From Frigoribacterium sp. Leaf186 (GTDB lineage Bacteria > Actinomycetota > Actinomycetes > Actinomycetales > Microbacteriaceae): a stretch of DNA of 64,000 bases. The translations under genes and the position numbers were made by a program. The stretch covers positions 1 to 64,000 of the forward strand of contig NZ_LMPQ01000009.1 of assembly GCF_001423905.1 (NCBI RefSeq). Direction: 5' to 3'. Position 1 is the first letter of the stretch; every line of letters begins with the position of its first letter. Shown in pieces: positions 26,710-35,013 of this stretch. The notes under the pieces are model-generated. The model made no database searches. It was not told the origin of the DNA and saw nothing but the letters and a program-made list of their open reading frames with translations.

Positions 26710-26889
26710 TCAGTAGTCGATGCGGCCCCGACGGTCGTGGAACTCGCCGGTGGGCCCGTCCGGGCCGAGCTGGGCGAGGGCGACCGTGGCGTCCGTGCCC
26801 TCGGTGACGGTCTGGTGGCCGCCGTGCCCGTTGACCTCGGTCGCGGTGTAGCCCGGGTCGCTGACGTTCACCCGGAAGGTCGGCGGCCG
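26710..26889 (-). pseudogene. C-terminal remnant of a short-chain dehydrogenase
   Basis: Directly after the stop of the peptidase gene, in the same frame, about 58 codons read VSDPGYTATEVNGHGGHQT and later LAQLGPDGPTGEFHDRRG before a TGA at 26710. PGYTAT and GPDGPTGxFFD-like text are the characteristic C-terminus of classical SDRs, where PGxxxT binds cofactor. The Rossmann motif and the YxxxK active site are missing, and there is no start codon. This is the tail of a once complete SDR, truncated by a deletion or rearrangement whose other side is the SipW-like gene. Confidence 0.7.
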
Positions 26890-28065
26890 TCAGCAGCGGA
26901 CGGCCGAGGCGAGCACCAGGGCGGTCACCTGGACCGAGGTGGTCGAGGTCGAGGTGGCGGTCCACGAGCCGGCGAGCGTCGTGCGGACGGTGAGCGTGTA
27001 GCGGTTGCCGAGGGCGAGCAGGGCGCCCTGGTCGTAGGTGACCGAACGCTGGGTGCCCGCCGTCGTCGTCGCGAGGACCGTGCTGCCGTACATCAGCTCG
27101 AACTTCTCGGGGACCTCGCTGCTCGCATAGCTCCAGCCGATCACGACGCCGCTCGAGCCGCTGGTGTTCGTGCAGGTCAGGGCCGTCGGGGCGACGACCG
27201 TCGTCGCCGTCAGCGAGCTCGTCGGCGAGGCCGTCGTCGACCGGAACGGGGCGGCGACGGCCTCGGCGGGCAGCATCAGGCCGATCGTCGAGGTCGCGAT
27301 CACGGCGGCCGAGACGGCCGCGGTGGTCCGGCGACGTCGGGCCCGGCGGTGCAGCCGACGGTGCAGGCGGCGGGGCGTCGTCGGGGACGCGAGCCGCGCC
27401 TCCTCGTCCTCGCCTGCTGGCTCGCCGCCGCTGCCGCCGCCGCCCGGAGGCGATGCGTCGCCGTCGACGTCGGTCGCCGAGGAGGCGCAGCGACGGAGCG
27501 CGGAGTCGAGCGTCGTCAGCACGAGCAGCACCGCGAGGGCCGCGGCCGCGAGGCCGAGGTGCGCCCAGTCGCCCTCGCGCGCCCAGACCACCGGCAGCCC
27601 CACGGCGGGGACGCGGACCATCGCCACCCCGTGCACGGCCTCGCGTGCGACGGGACTCGAGTCGGCGGACGGGTTCGCGTCGCCCTTGGTGACGATGGCC
27701 CCGTCGACGCCGGGGGCGTCGAAGCGGTGCAGACGCAGGTGGCCGGCCTGGTCGGGGTCGTCGAAGAGCAGCACCTGGCCCTGGTGCAACGAGAGCGGGT
27801 CGACGGGTCGCGAGACGACGACGTCGCCCACGTGGATGCGCGGCGCCATCGAGCCGGTCATCACCGTGGTGGGCTGCCAGCCGAGCACCGCCGGGGCGAC
27901 GGCCCAGAACGCGAGGCCGAGCAGGGCGGCGACGACCCCGCGGGCCACCGTCGCGACGACGATGCGCGACCAGTCGGCGAGGCCGCCGGTGCCGACGGTG
28001 GCCGCCACGGACGCTCCTGCCGAGGCGTGGTGCCTCGGCAGGGCGTGCGCGGGGTGCGTGCTCAC
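26890..28065 (-). CDS. sipW: SipW-like signal peptidase I with extracellular extension
   Basis: 391 aa, GTG at 28065 with AGAGG upstream. Residues 35-200 are an ER/SipW-type signal peptidase: first helix about 36-60, catalytic Ser72 in VMTGSMAP, His113 in LRLHRF (in place of the bacterial Lys) and Asp129/Asp135 in TKGDANPSAD, with a second helix about 172-190. A Gly/Ser and Arg-rich linker, a third helix near 265 and a Thr/Ser-rich Fn3-like domain of about 110 residues follow. Usual SipW is about 190-220 aa, so the second half is an extra surface-exposed module. It should process the adjacent TasA-like protein. Confidence 0.82.
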   Translation of the reverse strand: MSTHPAHALPRHHASAGASVAATVGTGGLADWSRIVVATVARGVVAALLGLAFWAVAPAVLGWQPTTVMTGSMAPRIHVGDVVVSRPVDPLSLHQGQVLLFDDPDQAGHLRLHRFDAPGVDGAIVTKGDANPSADSSPVAREAVHGVAMVRVPAVGLPVVWAREGDWAHLGLAAAALAVLLVLTTLDSALRRCASSATDVDGDASPPGGGGSGGEPAGEDEEARLASPTTPRRLHRRLHRRARRRRTTAAVSAAVIATSTIGLMLPAEAVAAPFRSTTASPTSSLTATTVVAPTALTCTNTSGSSGVVIGWSYASSEVPEKFELMYGSTVLATTTAGTQRSVTYDQGALLALGNRYTLTVRTTLAGSWTATSTSTTSVQVTALVLASAVRC

Positions 28066-28119
28066 GACGGCCTCTCGTCCGGTGCGGGTGCTGCGGGCGC
28101 AGCGGGTCCGGGTCGCGGA

Positions 28120-28719
28120 CTAGTTGTTCTGGGCCTCCCAGGTGAAGCCGATCGATGCGGTCGCGGACTGCAGCGTGTTCGCCGCGCCGGTGGGCAGCGA
28201 GTACGTGATGCGGTAGACCTTCGACTCGCTCGCGGCGCCCGTGGTGGTCCACGAGCCGACGCCCGTCGCGAACGACGTGCGGCCGCTGCCGAACGCGGCG
28301 AGGGTGCCCGTGTAGGCCGTGCCGTTGGTGGCGTCGGCGGTGAAGCCGGTGCACGAGCCGAAGCCGCCGCCCGTACCCTGCTCGATGGTGAGGTTAAGGG
28401 CCGAGCCGAGCGCGGTGCCCGGCGTGCCGCCCGCGCCGTAGAGGACGACGTTCGAGGGCAGCGAGCCGGTCGACGTCACCTTGATGCAGTTCGAGGCGGT
28501 CGAGCCGGGCTTGAGGTTGGTGGCCGTGAAGAGGGCGGCGTTCGCGTCGTCGTCGGTGAGGGCGACCGTGCCGGCCGTCCAGTTGCTCGTGGGGTTCGTG
28601 GTCGTCGCCGAGAACGCCGAGTACGACGCGGCCGAGACGAGCACGCCCGAGACGACGAGGGCGACGGGGACGCCGATGAAGGCGGCGAGACGGGCGGCAC
28701 GGGGCGTGGAGATGGGCAT
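28120..28719 (-). CDS. TasA/CalY-like secreted protein (SipW substrate)
   Basis: 199 aa, ATG at 28719 after AGGAAG. A SipW-type signal (GVPVALVVSGVLVSAASYSAFSATT) is followed by a beta-sandwich with NWTAGTVALTDDD and LKPGSTASNCIKVTSTGSLPS, hallmarks of actinobacterial TasA-like proteins. TasA forms extracellular fibres in Bacillus biofilms; fibre formation here is inference. Located 54 bp upstream of the SipW-like gene on the same strand, so peptidase and substrate are coexpressed. Confidence 0.85.
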   Translation of the reverse strand: MPISTPRAARLAAFIGVPVALVVSGVLVSAASYSAFSATTTNPTSNWTAGTVALTDDDANAALFTATNLKPGSTASNCIKVTSTGSLPSNVVLYGAGGTPGTALGSALNLTIEQGTGGGFGSCTGFTADATNGTAYTGTLAAFGSGRTSFATGVGSWTTTGAASESKVYRITYSLPTGAANTLQSATASIGFTWEAQNN

Positions 28720-28861
28720 GGCGGTGCTTCCTGATCCTGGAACGACGGTGACGGCGAGGCGGCGGGAGCACGGAGCGGTCGTGCGCGACTGGTGAGATCG
28801 CGGACGGCCGGGCCGCTCGAGGGTGGTTGGCCCTCGACGTCTGCCGGGTGGTTCGATCACA

Positions 28862-28891
28862 AAGATAAGTGACGCTCGCCTTGCAGGCAAG
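28862..28891 (-). promoter_or_regulatory. Promoter of the TasA-like/SipW operon with palindrome
   Basis: On the minus strand, TTGCCT (28885-28890), a 17-bp spacer and TATCTT (28862-28867) form a good vegetative promoter in an unusually AT-rich patch. The -35 lies inside the 12-bp inverted repeat CTTGC-AG-GCAAG (28880-28891), a possible operator. Confidence 0.6.
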
Positions 28892-28925
28892 AGCCGTGTG
28901 CGTCGGCTTTCGGGTCGGTTCCCGG

Positions 28926-29534
28926 TCAGCTCATGTGTCGGCCCTCGCGGGCGGCACGGGCGCGCCCCTTGATCGCGGTGATCACCTCGGTCTTGGCGTC
29001 GGCGTACTCGTTCATGTCGTCCCAGCGCCGGTCGAGCAGCTCGCGCTTGGTCGCCGCGTAGAGGTCGCGGTCGGCGGTGTCGGCCCGCAGGTGGTCGCGC
29101 AGCAGCAGGTACTCGTCGACCGCCGTCGCACCGCGCTCGTAGACGTGAACGTGCACGTCGCGCTCGGGCGTGCGCACGAGCCGGTGCCCGGGTTCACGCA
29201 CCCGCAGCTCGTAGCCCGCGGCGAGCAGCGGGTCGAGGTAGTCCTCCTCGGCCGTGATGTCGGGCACCACGACGACGACGTCGACGATCGGCTTGGCGGC
29301 GAGACCGGGCACGGCGGTCGAGCCGATGTGCTCGACCTGGACGTCGCCGCCGGCCTCGGTGCCGGCCTCGGTGCCGGTCGGGGCCAGGGCCTCGACGATG
29401 CGGCGGCGGTGCGCCTCGAACGCGGCGGGCCAGCGCTCGTCGTAGTCGTGCAACGTGATGCGCACCGGCTCGGCACCGCCCACGATGTCGGTGGTCGTGA
29501 CGTCGGGGCGGCGGGGCGTTCGGTCTGCGGGCAT
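28926..29534 (-). CDS. GrpB-family nucleotidyltransferase-like protein
   Basis: 202 aa, ATG at 29534. It has VEHIGSTAVPGLAAKPIVDVVV (about residues 73-94), the GSTAVPGLxAKPxxDI signature of GrpB/UPF0157 proteins, which have a nucleotidyltransferase fold with GS and DhD-type residues. HDYDERWPAAFEAHR near the start also fits. A small TEAGTEAG repeat is inserted before the motif. Biological role of the family is unclear; some members are fused to dephospho-CoA kinase. Divergent from the DUF1905 gene. Confidence 0.85.
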   Translation of the reverse strand: MPADRTPRRPDVTTTDIVGGAEPVRITLHDYDERWPAAFEAHRRRIVEALAPTGTEAGTEAGGDVQVEHIGSTAVPGLAAKPIVDVVVVVPDITAEEDYLDPLLAAGYELRVREPGHRLVRTPERDVHVHVYERGATAVDEYLLLRDHLRADTADRDLYAATKRELLDRRWDDMNEYADAKTEVITAIKGRARAAREGRHMS

Positions 29535-29600
29535 CAGGAGATCCTGCCAGACGTCCCGTGGATAGGCTCGGAGCGGCCGGGTGATCGAGAGGGGGCGGCG

Positions 29601-29900
29601 ATGGAGTTCCGCTTCGACGGCGACCTCTGGCGGTGGGAGAGCCGACGCGCCTTCTACACCTTCGTCAGCCTGCCGGCCGAGGTCGAGGACCACGTGCTGA
29701 TGGTGGCCGGCGACCTGCTGCGCGGCTGGGGGTCGGTCCGGGTGGAGGCGCGGATCGGGTCGTCCACGTTCGCCACGTCGGTCTTCCCCCTGGGCGACGA
29801 GAACGCCTACGCCCTGCCGGTCAAGCGGGCCGTGCGTGACGCCCTGGGCGTCGGGGTCGGCGACACCGTCAGCGTGACGCTGCGCCTGCTCGACTTCTGA
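29601..29900 (+). CDS. DUF1905 domain protein
   Basis: 99 aa, ATG at 29601 after a GAGAGGGGG ribosome site. It matches DUF1905 from end to end: FRFDGDLWRWESRRAFYTFVSLP, then GWGSVRVEARIGSSTFATSVFP and GDENAYALPVKRAVRDALGVGVGDTVSVTL. The domain is a small beta barrel often linked to bacteriocin-protection (YdeI/OmpD-like) proteins. Function is not known. It stops 6 bp before the convergent membrane-protein gene ends. Confidence 0.85.
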   Translation: MEFRFDGDLWRWESRRAFYTFVSLPAEVEDHVLMVAGDLLRGWGSVRVEARIGSSTFATSVFPLGDENAYALPVKRAVRDALGVGVGDTVSVTLRLLDF

Positions 29901-29906
29901 GCCGCC

Positions 29907-30965
29907 TCAGGGCCGGGCGTCCGCGTCGGAGTCGGCCCGCGCCTCCTGCGGGGTCTCGGCCTGTGAGTCGTGCTCGGCGGGCGTCGGGCGCTCGGCGTCG
30001 GAGGCGTGCTCGCGGGCGTAGCGCCGCGCCCGGGCCAGCCGGACGAGCGTCAGGGGGAGGACCACGACCAGGACGACGACCAGCAAGGCCAGCAGGAACG
30101 GGGCGAAGGGGTCCGCCCGGTCCGTGAGCGATCGCACCTGCTGGATGCCCAGGCCGAGGTAGAGCATCACGAAGTACGCGAGCTGGAACGGCAGCGTGAC
30201 GGCCATGATCTGCGCGTACCTCGCGGCGATCGTCTGTTCATGCGGGTCGAGATCGAGCTCCTTCCGGCGCAGGACGACCTTGCCGGCCTTCCGCATCAGC
30301 ACCGGGTCGTCGCCGGTGCCCTCGCGCAGCAGCCGGTTCAGGGGCAGGGTCACGACGATGCAGGCGACGCCGCCGGCGAAGAGGGCGAGCGCCACGGCCA
30401 GGACGACCCCTTCCGCCGTCGCGCCGCGAAGGTCGTCGACCGTCGTGAAGACGGTCACGGCCGCGACGAGCCCCACGACCAAGGTCGACGCGAAGACGAC
30501 GGCGACCGTGACGACCTTCCGCACGATCTCGCGTCGCGTCACGGGCACCCAGGCCGAGGCCTCGTGTCGTGCGCCGGAGTCCCGGCGGCGGATGGCCGGG
30601 CCCGTGACGAGGGCGGCGACCGTCAACACGACGCCGCCCGCCACGAACACGATCGGCACCCACGACGGCGAGCCGTTGACCACGGCGTACGCGACGATCG
30701 CGACGATTCCCGCGAGCTCGACGAGACCGATCGTGGTGAACCAGCGCCGCCGGAGGCGTCGGCGGGCGTCGTCGCCGCCGAGGTCCCACGACGCGGTGAG
30801 CGAGCCGAGGGTCAAAGGCCCGAAGACGAGCGCCACCACGCTCACGGTGGCGAGGAACAGGGTCCAGTCGACCCGAGGAGGCGCGGCGAAGACGACCAGG
30901 AACGTCCCGCCCAGGGCGAGGGCGCTGGTGACGACGACGGCGACGATGAAGGCGGCGATGCGCAC
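29907..30965 (-). CDS. Multi-pass membrane protein of unknown function
   Basis: 352 aa from GTG 30965 (VRIAAFIVAVVV), preceded by GAAAGG; longer upstream reading is Arg/Pro-rich and unlikely. Roughly eight membrane helices are arranged as two sets of four around a basic loop (RRREIVRKVV region). A charged cytoplasmic segment near residue 240-265 (RKAGKVVLRRKELDLDP) and an acidic, Ser/Ala-rich tail follow. No transporter or enzyme signature was recognised. Convergent with DUF1905. Confidence 0.65.
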   Translation of the reverse strand: MRIAAFIVAVVVTSALALGGTFLVVFAAPPRVDWTLFLATVSVVALVFGPLTLGSLTASWDLGGDDARRRLRRRWFTTIGLVELAGIVAIVAYAVVNGSPSWVPIVFVAGGVVLTVAALVTGPAIRRRDSGARHEASAWVPVTRREIVRKVVTVAVVFASTLVVGLVAAVTVFTTVDDLRGATAEGVVLAVALALFAGGVACIVVTLPLNRLLREGTGDDPVLMRKAGKVVLRRKELDLDPHEQTIAARYAQIMAVTLPFQLAYFVMLYLGLGIQQVRSLTDRADPFAPFLLALLVVVLVVVLPLTLVRLARARRYAREHASDAERPTPAEHDSQAETPQEARADSDADARP

Positions 30966-31121
30966 GGGTCGGGACCTTTCGGGCGGTCGCGCACGGATCG
31001 GGCACCGATGCTGACGACTCGTCGACAACCTACCGGCTCGGCGTACCCGAGGTCTTGACGGCGTACCGGGGCAGGAGCACTGTGTGCCTCACCACCTGAG
31101 GACCGTTCGAAGGAGAACCCG

Positions 31122-31571
31122 ATGGCCATGATCTTCGTCAACCTGCCCGTGACCGACCTCGACCGTGCCAAGGCGTTCTACACGGCCCTCGGTTTCACCA
31201 TCAACCCGCTCTTCACCGACGACAACGCGGCCTGCGTCGTCGTCGAAGAGGACCACAGCGCGTTCATGATCCTGACCCGCGAGTTCTTCCAGACCTTCAC
31301 CGACCTGCCCATCGGCGACCCGACCTCCGCGGCCTCGGTCGCGACCGCCGTGATGCTCGACTCGCGCGACCACGTCGACTCGACCGTCACGGCCGGCCTC
31401 GGCGCCGGAGGCACGGAGGCGCGCCCGGCCACCGACTACGGCTTCATGTACCAGCGCCAACTGACCGACCCCGACGGCAACATCCTCGAGTTCGGCTGGA
31501 TGGACCCGAAGGCCGCCGAGCAGGGCCCCGAGGCCTACGCCCAGCAGCAGGGCGCCCCCGACCCGAGCTGA
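31122..31571 (+). CDS. VOC-family (glyoxalase-like) protein
   Basis: 149 aa, ATG at 31122 after AAGGAGA. It starts MIFVNLPVTDLDRAKAFYTALGF and ends LTDPDGNILEFGWMDP, the N- and C-terminal signatures of glyoxalase/bleomycin-resistance folds in the predicted-lactoylglutathione-lyase subgroup. Both beta-alpha-beta-beta-beta modules are present. The metal-binding His of true glyoxalase I is not obvious. Possible roles are aldehyde or antibiotic binding. Convergent with the AraC-type regulator. Confidence 0.85.
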   Translation: MAMIFVNLPVTDLDRAKAFYTALGFTINPLFTDDNAACVVVEEDHSAFMILTREFFQTFTDLPIGDPTSAASVATAVMLDSRDHVDSTVTAGLGAGGTEARPATDYGFMYQRQLTDPDGNILEFGWMDPKAAEQGPEAYAQQQGAPDPS

Positions 31572-31593
31572 CGCCGTACCGCGCTCTGCGGCC

Positions 31594-32628
31594 CTACCGC
31601 GCGAGCGTGTCGCGCGGGTACTCGTCGAAGCGCTCGGCGTAGGCCCCCGCGAAGCGTCCGAAGTTGCCGAACCCCCACCGGCGGGCCACGTCCGACACGC
31701 GCGTGTCGGCCGGGGCGGCGGCGAGCAGTTCGTCGCGGGCGCGGTCGAGTCGCACCTGTCGCAGGTAGGCCGCGGGCGACGTGCCGAGGTGCTCCTTCAT
31801 CGAGGTCTGCAGGGTGCGCGTGTGCATGCCCGACGCGGCGGCGATGTCGGCCGGGGTCAGCGGCTCGGCGGCGTGGGCGTGGATGTACTCGACCGCGTGC
31901 CGCACCCGCGCGGCCTCCTGTGTGCGCAGGCCGACGGGCACGTCGACGGCGTGCCACGGGAAGAGGTCGAGCAGTGCCCGGGCCAGGGCCAGCTGGGCGT
32001 CGAGCCGCATGATCGGCGAGGCCTGCTCCGCCACGACGGCGGCGGCGCTCGAGGCGACCGTGGCGCGCCAGGCGCTGACGACCTCGGGTCGGGGCGTGAC
32101 GGCGTAGTCGAACACGATCCGCTGCGACGGGCCGCCGTGTCGTTCGGCCGCGGTCTGCTCGAGGAACGCGGTGCCCAGCTGCACCATGCTGTTCTTGCGC
32201 GGCGTCGACTCGAACGAGAAGGCCTCTTCGGCCGGCATCAGGAACGGCGTGGCGCCGTCGCTCGTGAAGGTGTGGCCGCGCTGGTGCAGGGTCGTGCGAC
32301 CGCTGCGGTTCCACGCGACGATGTACTGCCCGGGGAAGGGGATCTCGCCCCGCATCGGAGCCGAGAACGACGAGGTCTGCAACACGAGCCGGTCGTCGCC
32401 CGCGAGCACGTACGAGTACTCGAAGGGGGCGTCGGTCGGTTCGGACTCGAACCGTCGGCCGCGGTAGTGGGTCTCGAGCCGCCTCGTCGCCTCGCGCAGG
32501 TCGGTGCCGCCGTCCTGCACGCGCCGGTAGGTCGTCTCGGCGCCGCCCGTCAGGTCGACGGGGTGAGGGGTGACGCCACCGGTCGCGTCGGGTTCTCCGT
32601 CGGGCTCGCTGACGTAGAAGCTCGGCAT
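31594..32628 (-). CDS. AraC-family transcriptional regulator
   Basis: 344 aa, ATG at 32628 with AGAGGA upstream. Residues 45-220 resemble the AraC-binding-like sensor domain of the AraC_binding_2 type (YSYVLAGDDRLVLQTSSF, PFPGQYIVAWNRSG). Two helix-turn-helix motifs occupy about 245-340, with LTPADIAAASGMHTRTLQTSMKEHLG and VARRWGFGNFGRFAGAYAERFDEYP. No obvious target gene adjoins; neighbours are a VOC protein (convergent) and the zinc locus beyond a terminator. Confidence 0.87.
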   Translation of the reverse strand: MPSFYVSEPDGEPDATGGVTPHPVDLTGGAETTYRRVQDGGTDLREATRRLETHYRGRRFESEPTDAPFEYSYVLAGDDRLVLQTSSFSAPMRGEIPFPGQYIVAWNRSGRTTLHQRGHTFTSDGATPFLMPAEEAFSFESTPRKNSMVQLGTAFLEQTAAERHGGPSQRIVFDYAVTPRPEVVSAWRATVASSAAAVVAEQASPIMRLDAQLALARALLDLFPWHAVDVPVGLRTQEAARVRHAVEYIHAHAAEPLTPADIAAASGMHTRTLQTSMKEHLGTSPAAYLRQVRLDRARDELLAAAPADTRVSDVARRWGFGNFGRFAGAYAERFDEYPRDTLAR

Positions 32629-32761
32629 GGTGGTCCTCTCGATCCGTCGTGCGCTGCCGCCATGGTGGTGGACGGCACACGATGAGGACGGTCGCCGAGG
32701 CCGGAACGTCACGAAAAAGTCGTGCCGGGGCGCGCGAGCCGCGCGCAGCCCCCGACGACGC

Positions 32762-32793
32762 AGGAGGCGCGGTGTCGTCGCACCGCGCCTCCT
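32762..32793. terminator. Terminator hairpin with GGAGGCGCG stem
   Basis: Perfect 13-bp arms AGGAGGCGCGGTG/CACCGCGCCTCCT with a 6-nt loop lie 20 bp after the end of the zinc operon (stop at 32813, minus strand). Clear factor-independent-like terminator built from the recurring motif. Confidence 0.75.
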
Positions 32794-32812
32794 CGTCCCG
32801 TGGGCGGTCGCG

Positions 32813-34042
32813 TCAGTCGGCCGTCGCCACCGCGATCTCGTTCGGCGTGACGTCGAGTCGGGTCGACGTCAGCACCTCTCCCGTGGTCAGGTCGATCGCG
32901 TGCACGCCGTTCGTGGCCGGCTCGGTGACGTACCCGACGTCCCCGGCGACGACGATCGCGGGGTGGGCCTCCTGCCACTCGGCCGGGCCCTCCCACGCGT
33001 CGATCACGGGCCACGACGCCGTCAGCTCGCCCGTCGCGGGGTCGAGCACGTGCACGGCGCCGTCGGTGCCGATCAGGTAGGCGAGGTCGCCCGGGCCGCG
33101 CGCGACGCCCCGGAACGTGTACTCGACGCCCTCGGGCAGGTCGACGACGTCGAGGGTGTCCGCCGCGGTGTCGACCAGGGTGACGGCGTGCAGCAGGTAG
33201 CCCTCGGCGTCGGGGTCGTCCTTCTGGTCGCCGACGACGAGCGGGCTGGTCTCGCTGACGTACGCGTTGCCCATGCGGCCGTAGGGCTGCGAGGGCGAGT
33301 CGAGCTTGGTGATCGTGCCGTCGTGGTAGACCAGCGCGCCGTCCTCGCAGCCGAACACGACGGCCTCGTCGGCGGCGGTGCCCTCACCGTGGACGCCGGG
33401 GCACTGGTCGCTCTCGGCCACGACCGCACCGCCGGCGTCGCGCACCTCGATGCCCGTCCGGCCGTCGGCGTCGCCGACCGTCGTCAGGAACGTGCCGTCC
33501 TCGAGCACGACCGAGACGCCGTGGTGCGCCTCGACGCCCTCGATCGTCTCGGTCGAGGGCAGCTCGCCGTCGGCCACGGCGGCCGTCAGGTCGGCCGACT
33601 CGAACACGGTCGTGTCGCTCGTGCCGTCCGCGTAGAGGATCGTCTTGCCGCCGTGCCGGACGACGTGGCCGGCCGTGTCGGCGTCGAAGACGAGGTCGGT
33701 CAGGGCGGGTTCGCCCGTGCTGCCCGCCGCGGTGTCGAGCACCTGGAACCCGGCGCTGGTCGTCACCATCACGTGACGACCGTCGCCGGCCGGGTTGAGG
33801 CGCGTGAACTCTTCGGCGGCGAAGTCGCCGACGGGTTCGAGGGTCTCGCCGTCGAGCACGACGACGCGGCCCTCGGACGAGACGGCGAGGCGGGGGCCGG
33901 ACGAGGAGGCGCGGGTCGCGTCGCCGCCGTCCGTCGCGTCGGACGCGGTGCCGGGCCCGCCGGTCGAGCAGGCGACGAGGGTCGCGGCGACGCCGAGGGC
34001 GAGCAGCGTGCCGCCCGTTCGTCGCAGGGGGAGGGTGCGCAT
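32813..34042 (-). CDS. aztD: AztD-like zinc chaperone lipoprotein, copy lacking the His loop
   Basis: 409 aa, ATG at 34042 after AAAGAGGAAC. It has a lipobox VACS, then a seven-bladed-propeller type repeat pattern with TAGHVVRHGGKTILYADGT and the C-terminal AHPAIVVAGDVGYVTEPATNGVHAIDL typical of AztD. The His-rich loop expected near residue 115 (DHxDHFHxY in AztD) is replaced by a His-free stretch (LDTAAGSTGEPALTD). Last gene of aztB-D-C-D; it may still bind partner AztC but with weakened metal binding. Confidence 0.8.
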   Translation of the reverse strand: MRTLPLRRTGGTLLALGVAATLVACSTGGPGTASDATDGGDATRASSSGPRLAVSSEGRVVVLDGETLEPVGDFAAEEFTRLNPAGDGRHVMVTTSAGFQVLDTAAGSTGEPALTDLVFDADTAGHVVRHGGKTILYADGTSDTTVFESADLTAAVADGELPSTETIEGVEAHHGVSVVLEDGTFLTTVGDADGRTGIEVRDAGGAVVAESDQCPGVHGEGTAADEAVVFGCEDGALVYHDGTITKLDSPSQPYGRMGNAYVSETSPLVVGDQKDDPDAEGYLLHAVTLVDTAADTLDVVDLPEGVEYTFRGVARGPGDLAYLIGTDGAVHVLDPATGELTASWPVIDAWEGPAEWQEAHPAIVVAGDVGYVTEPATNGVHAIDLTTGEVLTSTRLDVTPNEIAVATAD

Positions 34043-34071
34043 GGGTGTTCCTCTTTCTGGTGGACGGGCCC

Positions 34072-35013
34072 TCACGGCGAGAGCCCGGTGGCGATGCGCT
34101 CGGTGTCGACGCGCATCATGGCCAGGTAGTCCGGGGCGTCGCCGTCGGCCGCGGTGAGCGACTCGGTGAACAGCTCGACGACGTCGACGTGGACGTCCGC
34201 CTCGTTCGCGAGGGCCTGCACGAGCCGGTCGGGCGACGACGACTCGGCGAACACGGTCGGCACGCCCGTCGTCTCGACGGCCTCCACGAGGTCGGCGAGG
34301 TCGGACGCCGACGGGGCCGCGAGCGTCGTGCCGCCGGGGATCACGGCGCCCACGACCTCGAAGTCGAAGCGGTCGGCGAGGTAGCCGAAGACGTGGTGGT
34401 TCGTCACGAGGGCGCGGCGCTCGGCCGGGATCGCCGCGAACGCCGCGGTCATCTCGGCGTCGAGCCGGTCGAGGGCGGCGCGGTAGTCCGCGGTGCGGCT
34501 GGCGAGGGCGGCCCCGTCGACCCCCTCGACCTCGGCGAGCACGGGTTCGAGCGCGTTGACGACGTCGAGCACGCGGCCGGGGTCGGTCCAGAGGTGCGGG
34601 TCGGGCGTGCCGGCCGCGTCGCCCTCTCGGTAGTCGAGCACGTCGATCGCGTCGCCCGCGACGAACGAGGGCGCTCCGGCCTCGGCCGCCGCGTCGAGGT
34701 GCTGCTGCAGCCCCTCCTCGAGGCCCAGCCCGTTCGACACGACGAGGTCGGCCGCCCGCATCCGTGCGGCCTGCTGCGCCGAGATCTCGAACGAGTGGGG
34801 GTCGGCGTTGGGCTTCATCAGCGTGACGACCTCGGCCTGGTCGCCGACGAGCTCGCCCACGACGTCGCCGAGGATGTTCGTCGACACGACCACGGTGGGG
34901 CGGTCGTCCGCCGCCGGCGCGCAGGCGGTCAGGGCCAGGGCCGCGGCGGCCGTGAGTCCGGCGAGGAGGGCTCGCGACCGGCGCGGGCACGGCCCGCTCG
35001 GCGGCCGCATCAT
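34072..35013 (-). CDS. aztC: Zinc ABC transporter substrate-binding lipoprotein (AztC-like)
   Basis: 313 aa, ATG at 35013 overlapping the stop of the second AztD-like gene (ATGA). The lipobox is LTAC. The cluster A-I fold carries metal ligands in NADPHSFEIS, PDPHLWTDP, TNHHVFGYLADRF and the late ESSSPDRL region. A long His-rich loop of ZnuA type is absent, as expected for AztC, which receives zinc from AztD. It hands Zn2+ to permease 36315-37196 and ATPase 37248-38033. Confidence 0.88.
   Translation of the reverse strand: MMRPPSGPCPRRSRALLAGLTAAAALALTACAPAADDRPTVVVSTNILGDVVGELVGDQAEVVTLMKPNADPHSFEISAQQAARMRAADLVVSNGLGLEEGLQQHLDAAAEAGAPSFVAGDAIDVLDYREGDAAGTPDPHLWTDPGRVLDVVNALEPVLAEVEGVDGAALASRTADYRAALDRLDAEMTAAFAAIPAERRALVTNHHVFGYLADRFDFEVVGAVIPGGTTLAAPSASDLADLVEAVETTGVPTVFAESSSPDRLVQALANEADVHVDVVELFTESLTAADGDAPDYLAMMRVDTERIATGLSP

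Noticed and set aside
27160-28734. Plus-strand frames opposite the SipW/TasA genes
   Set aside because: Compositionally Arg/Gly/Ala-rich mirrors of the minus-strand genes; no ribosome site and no domain.
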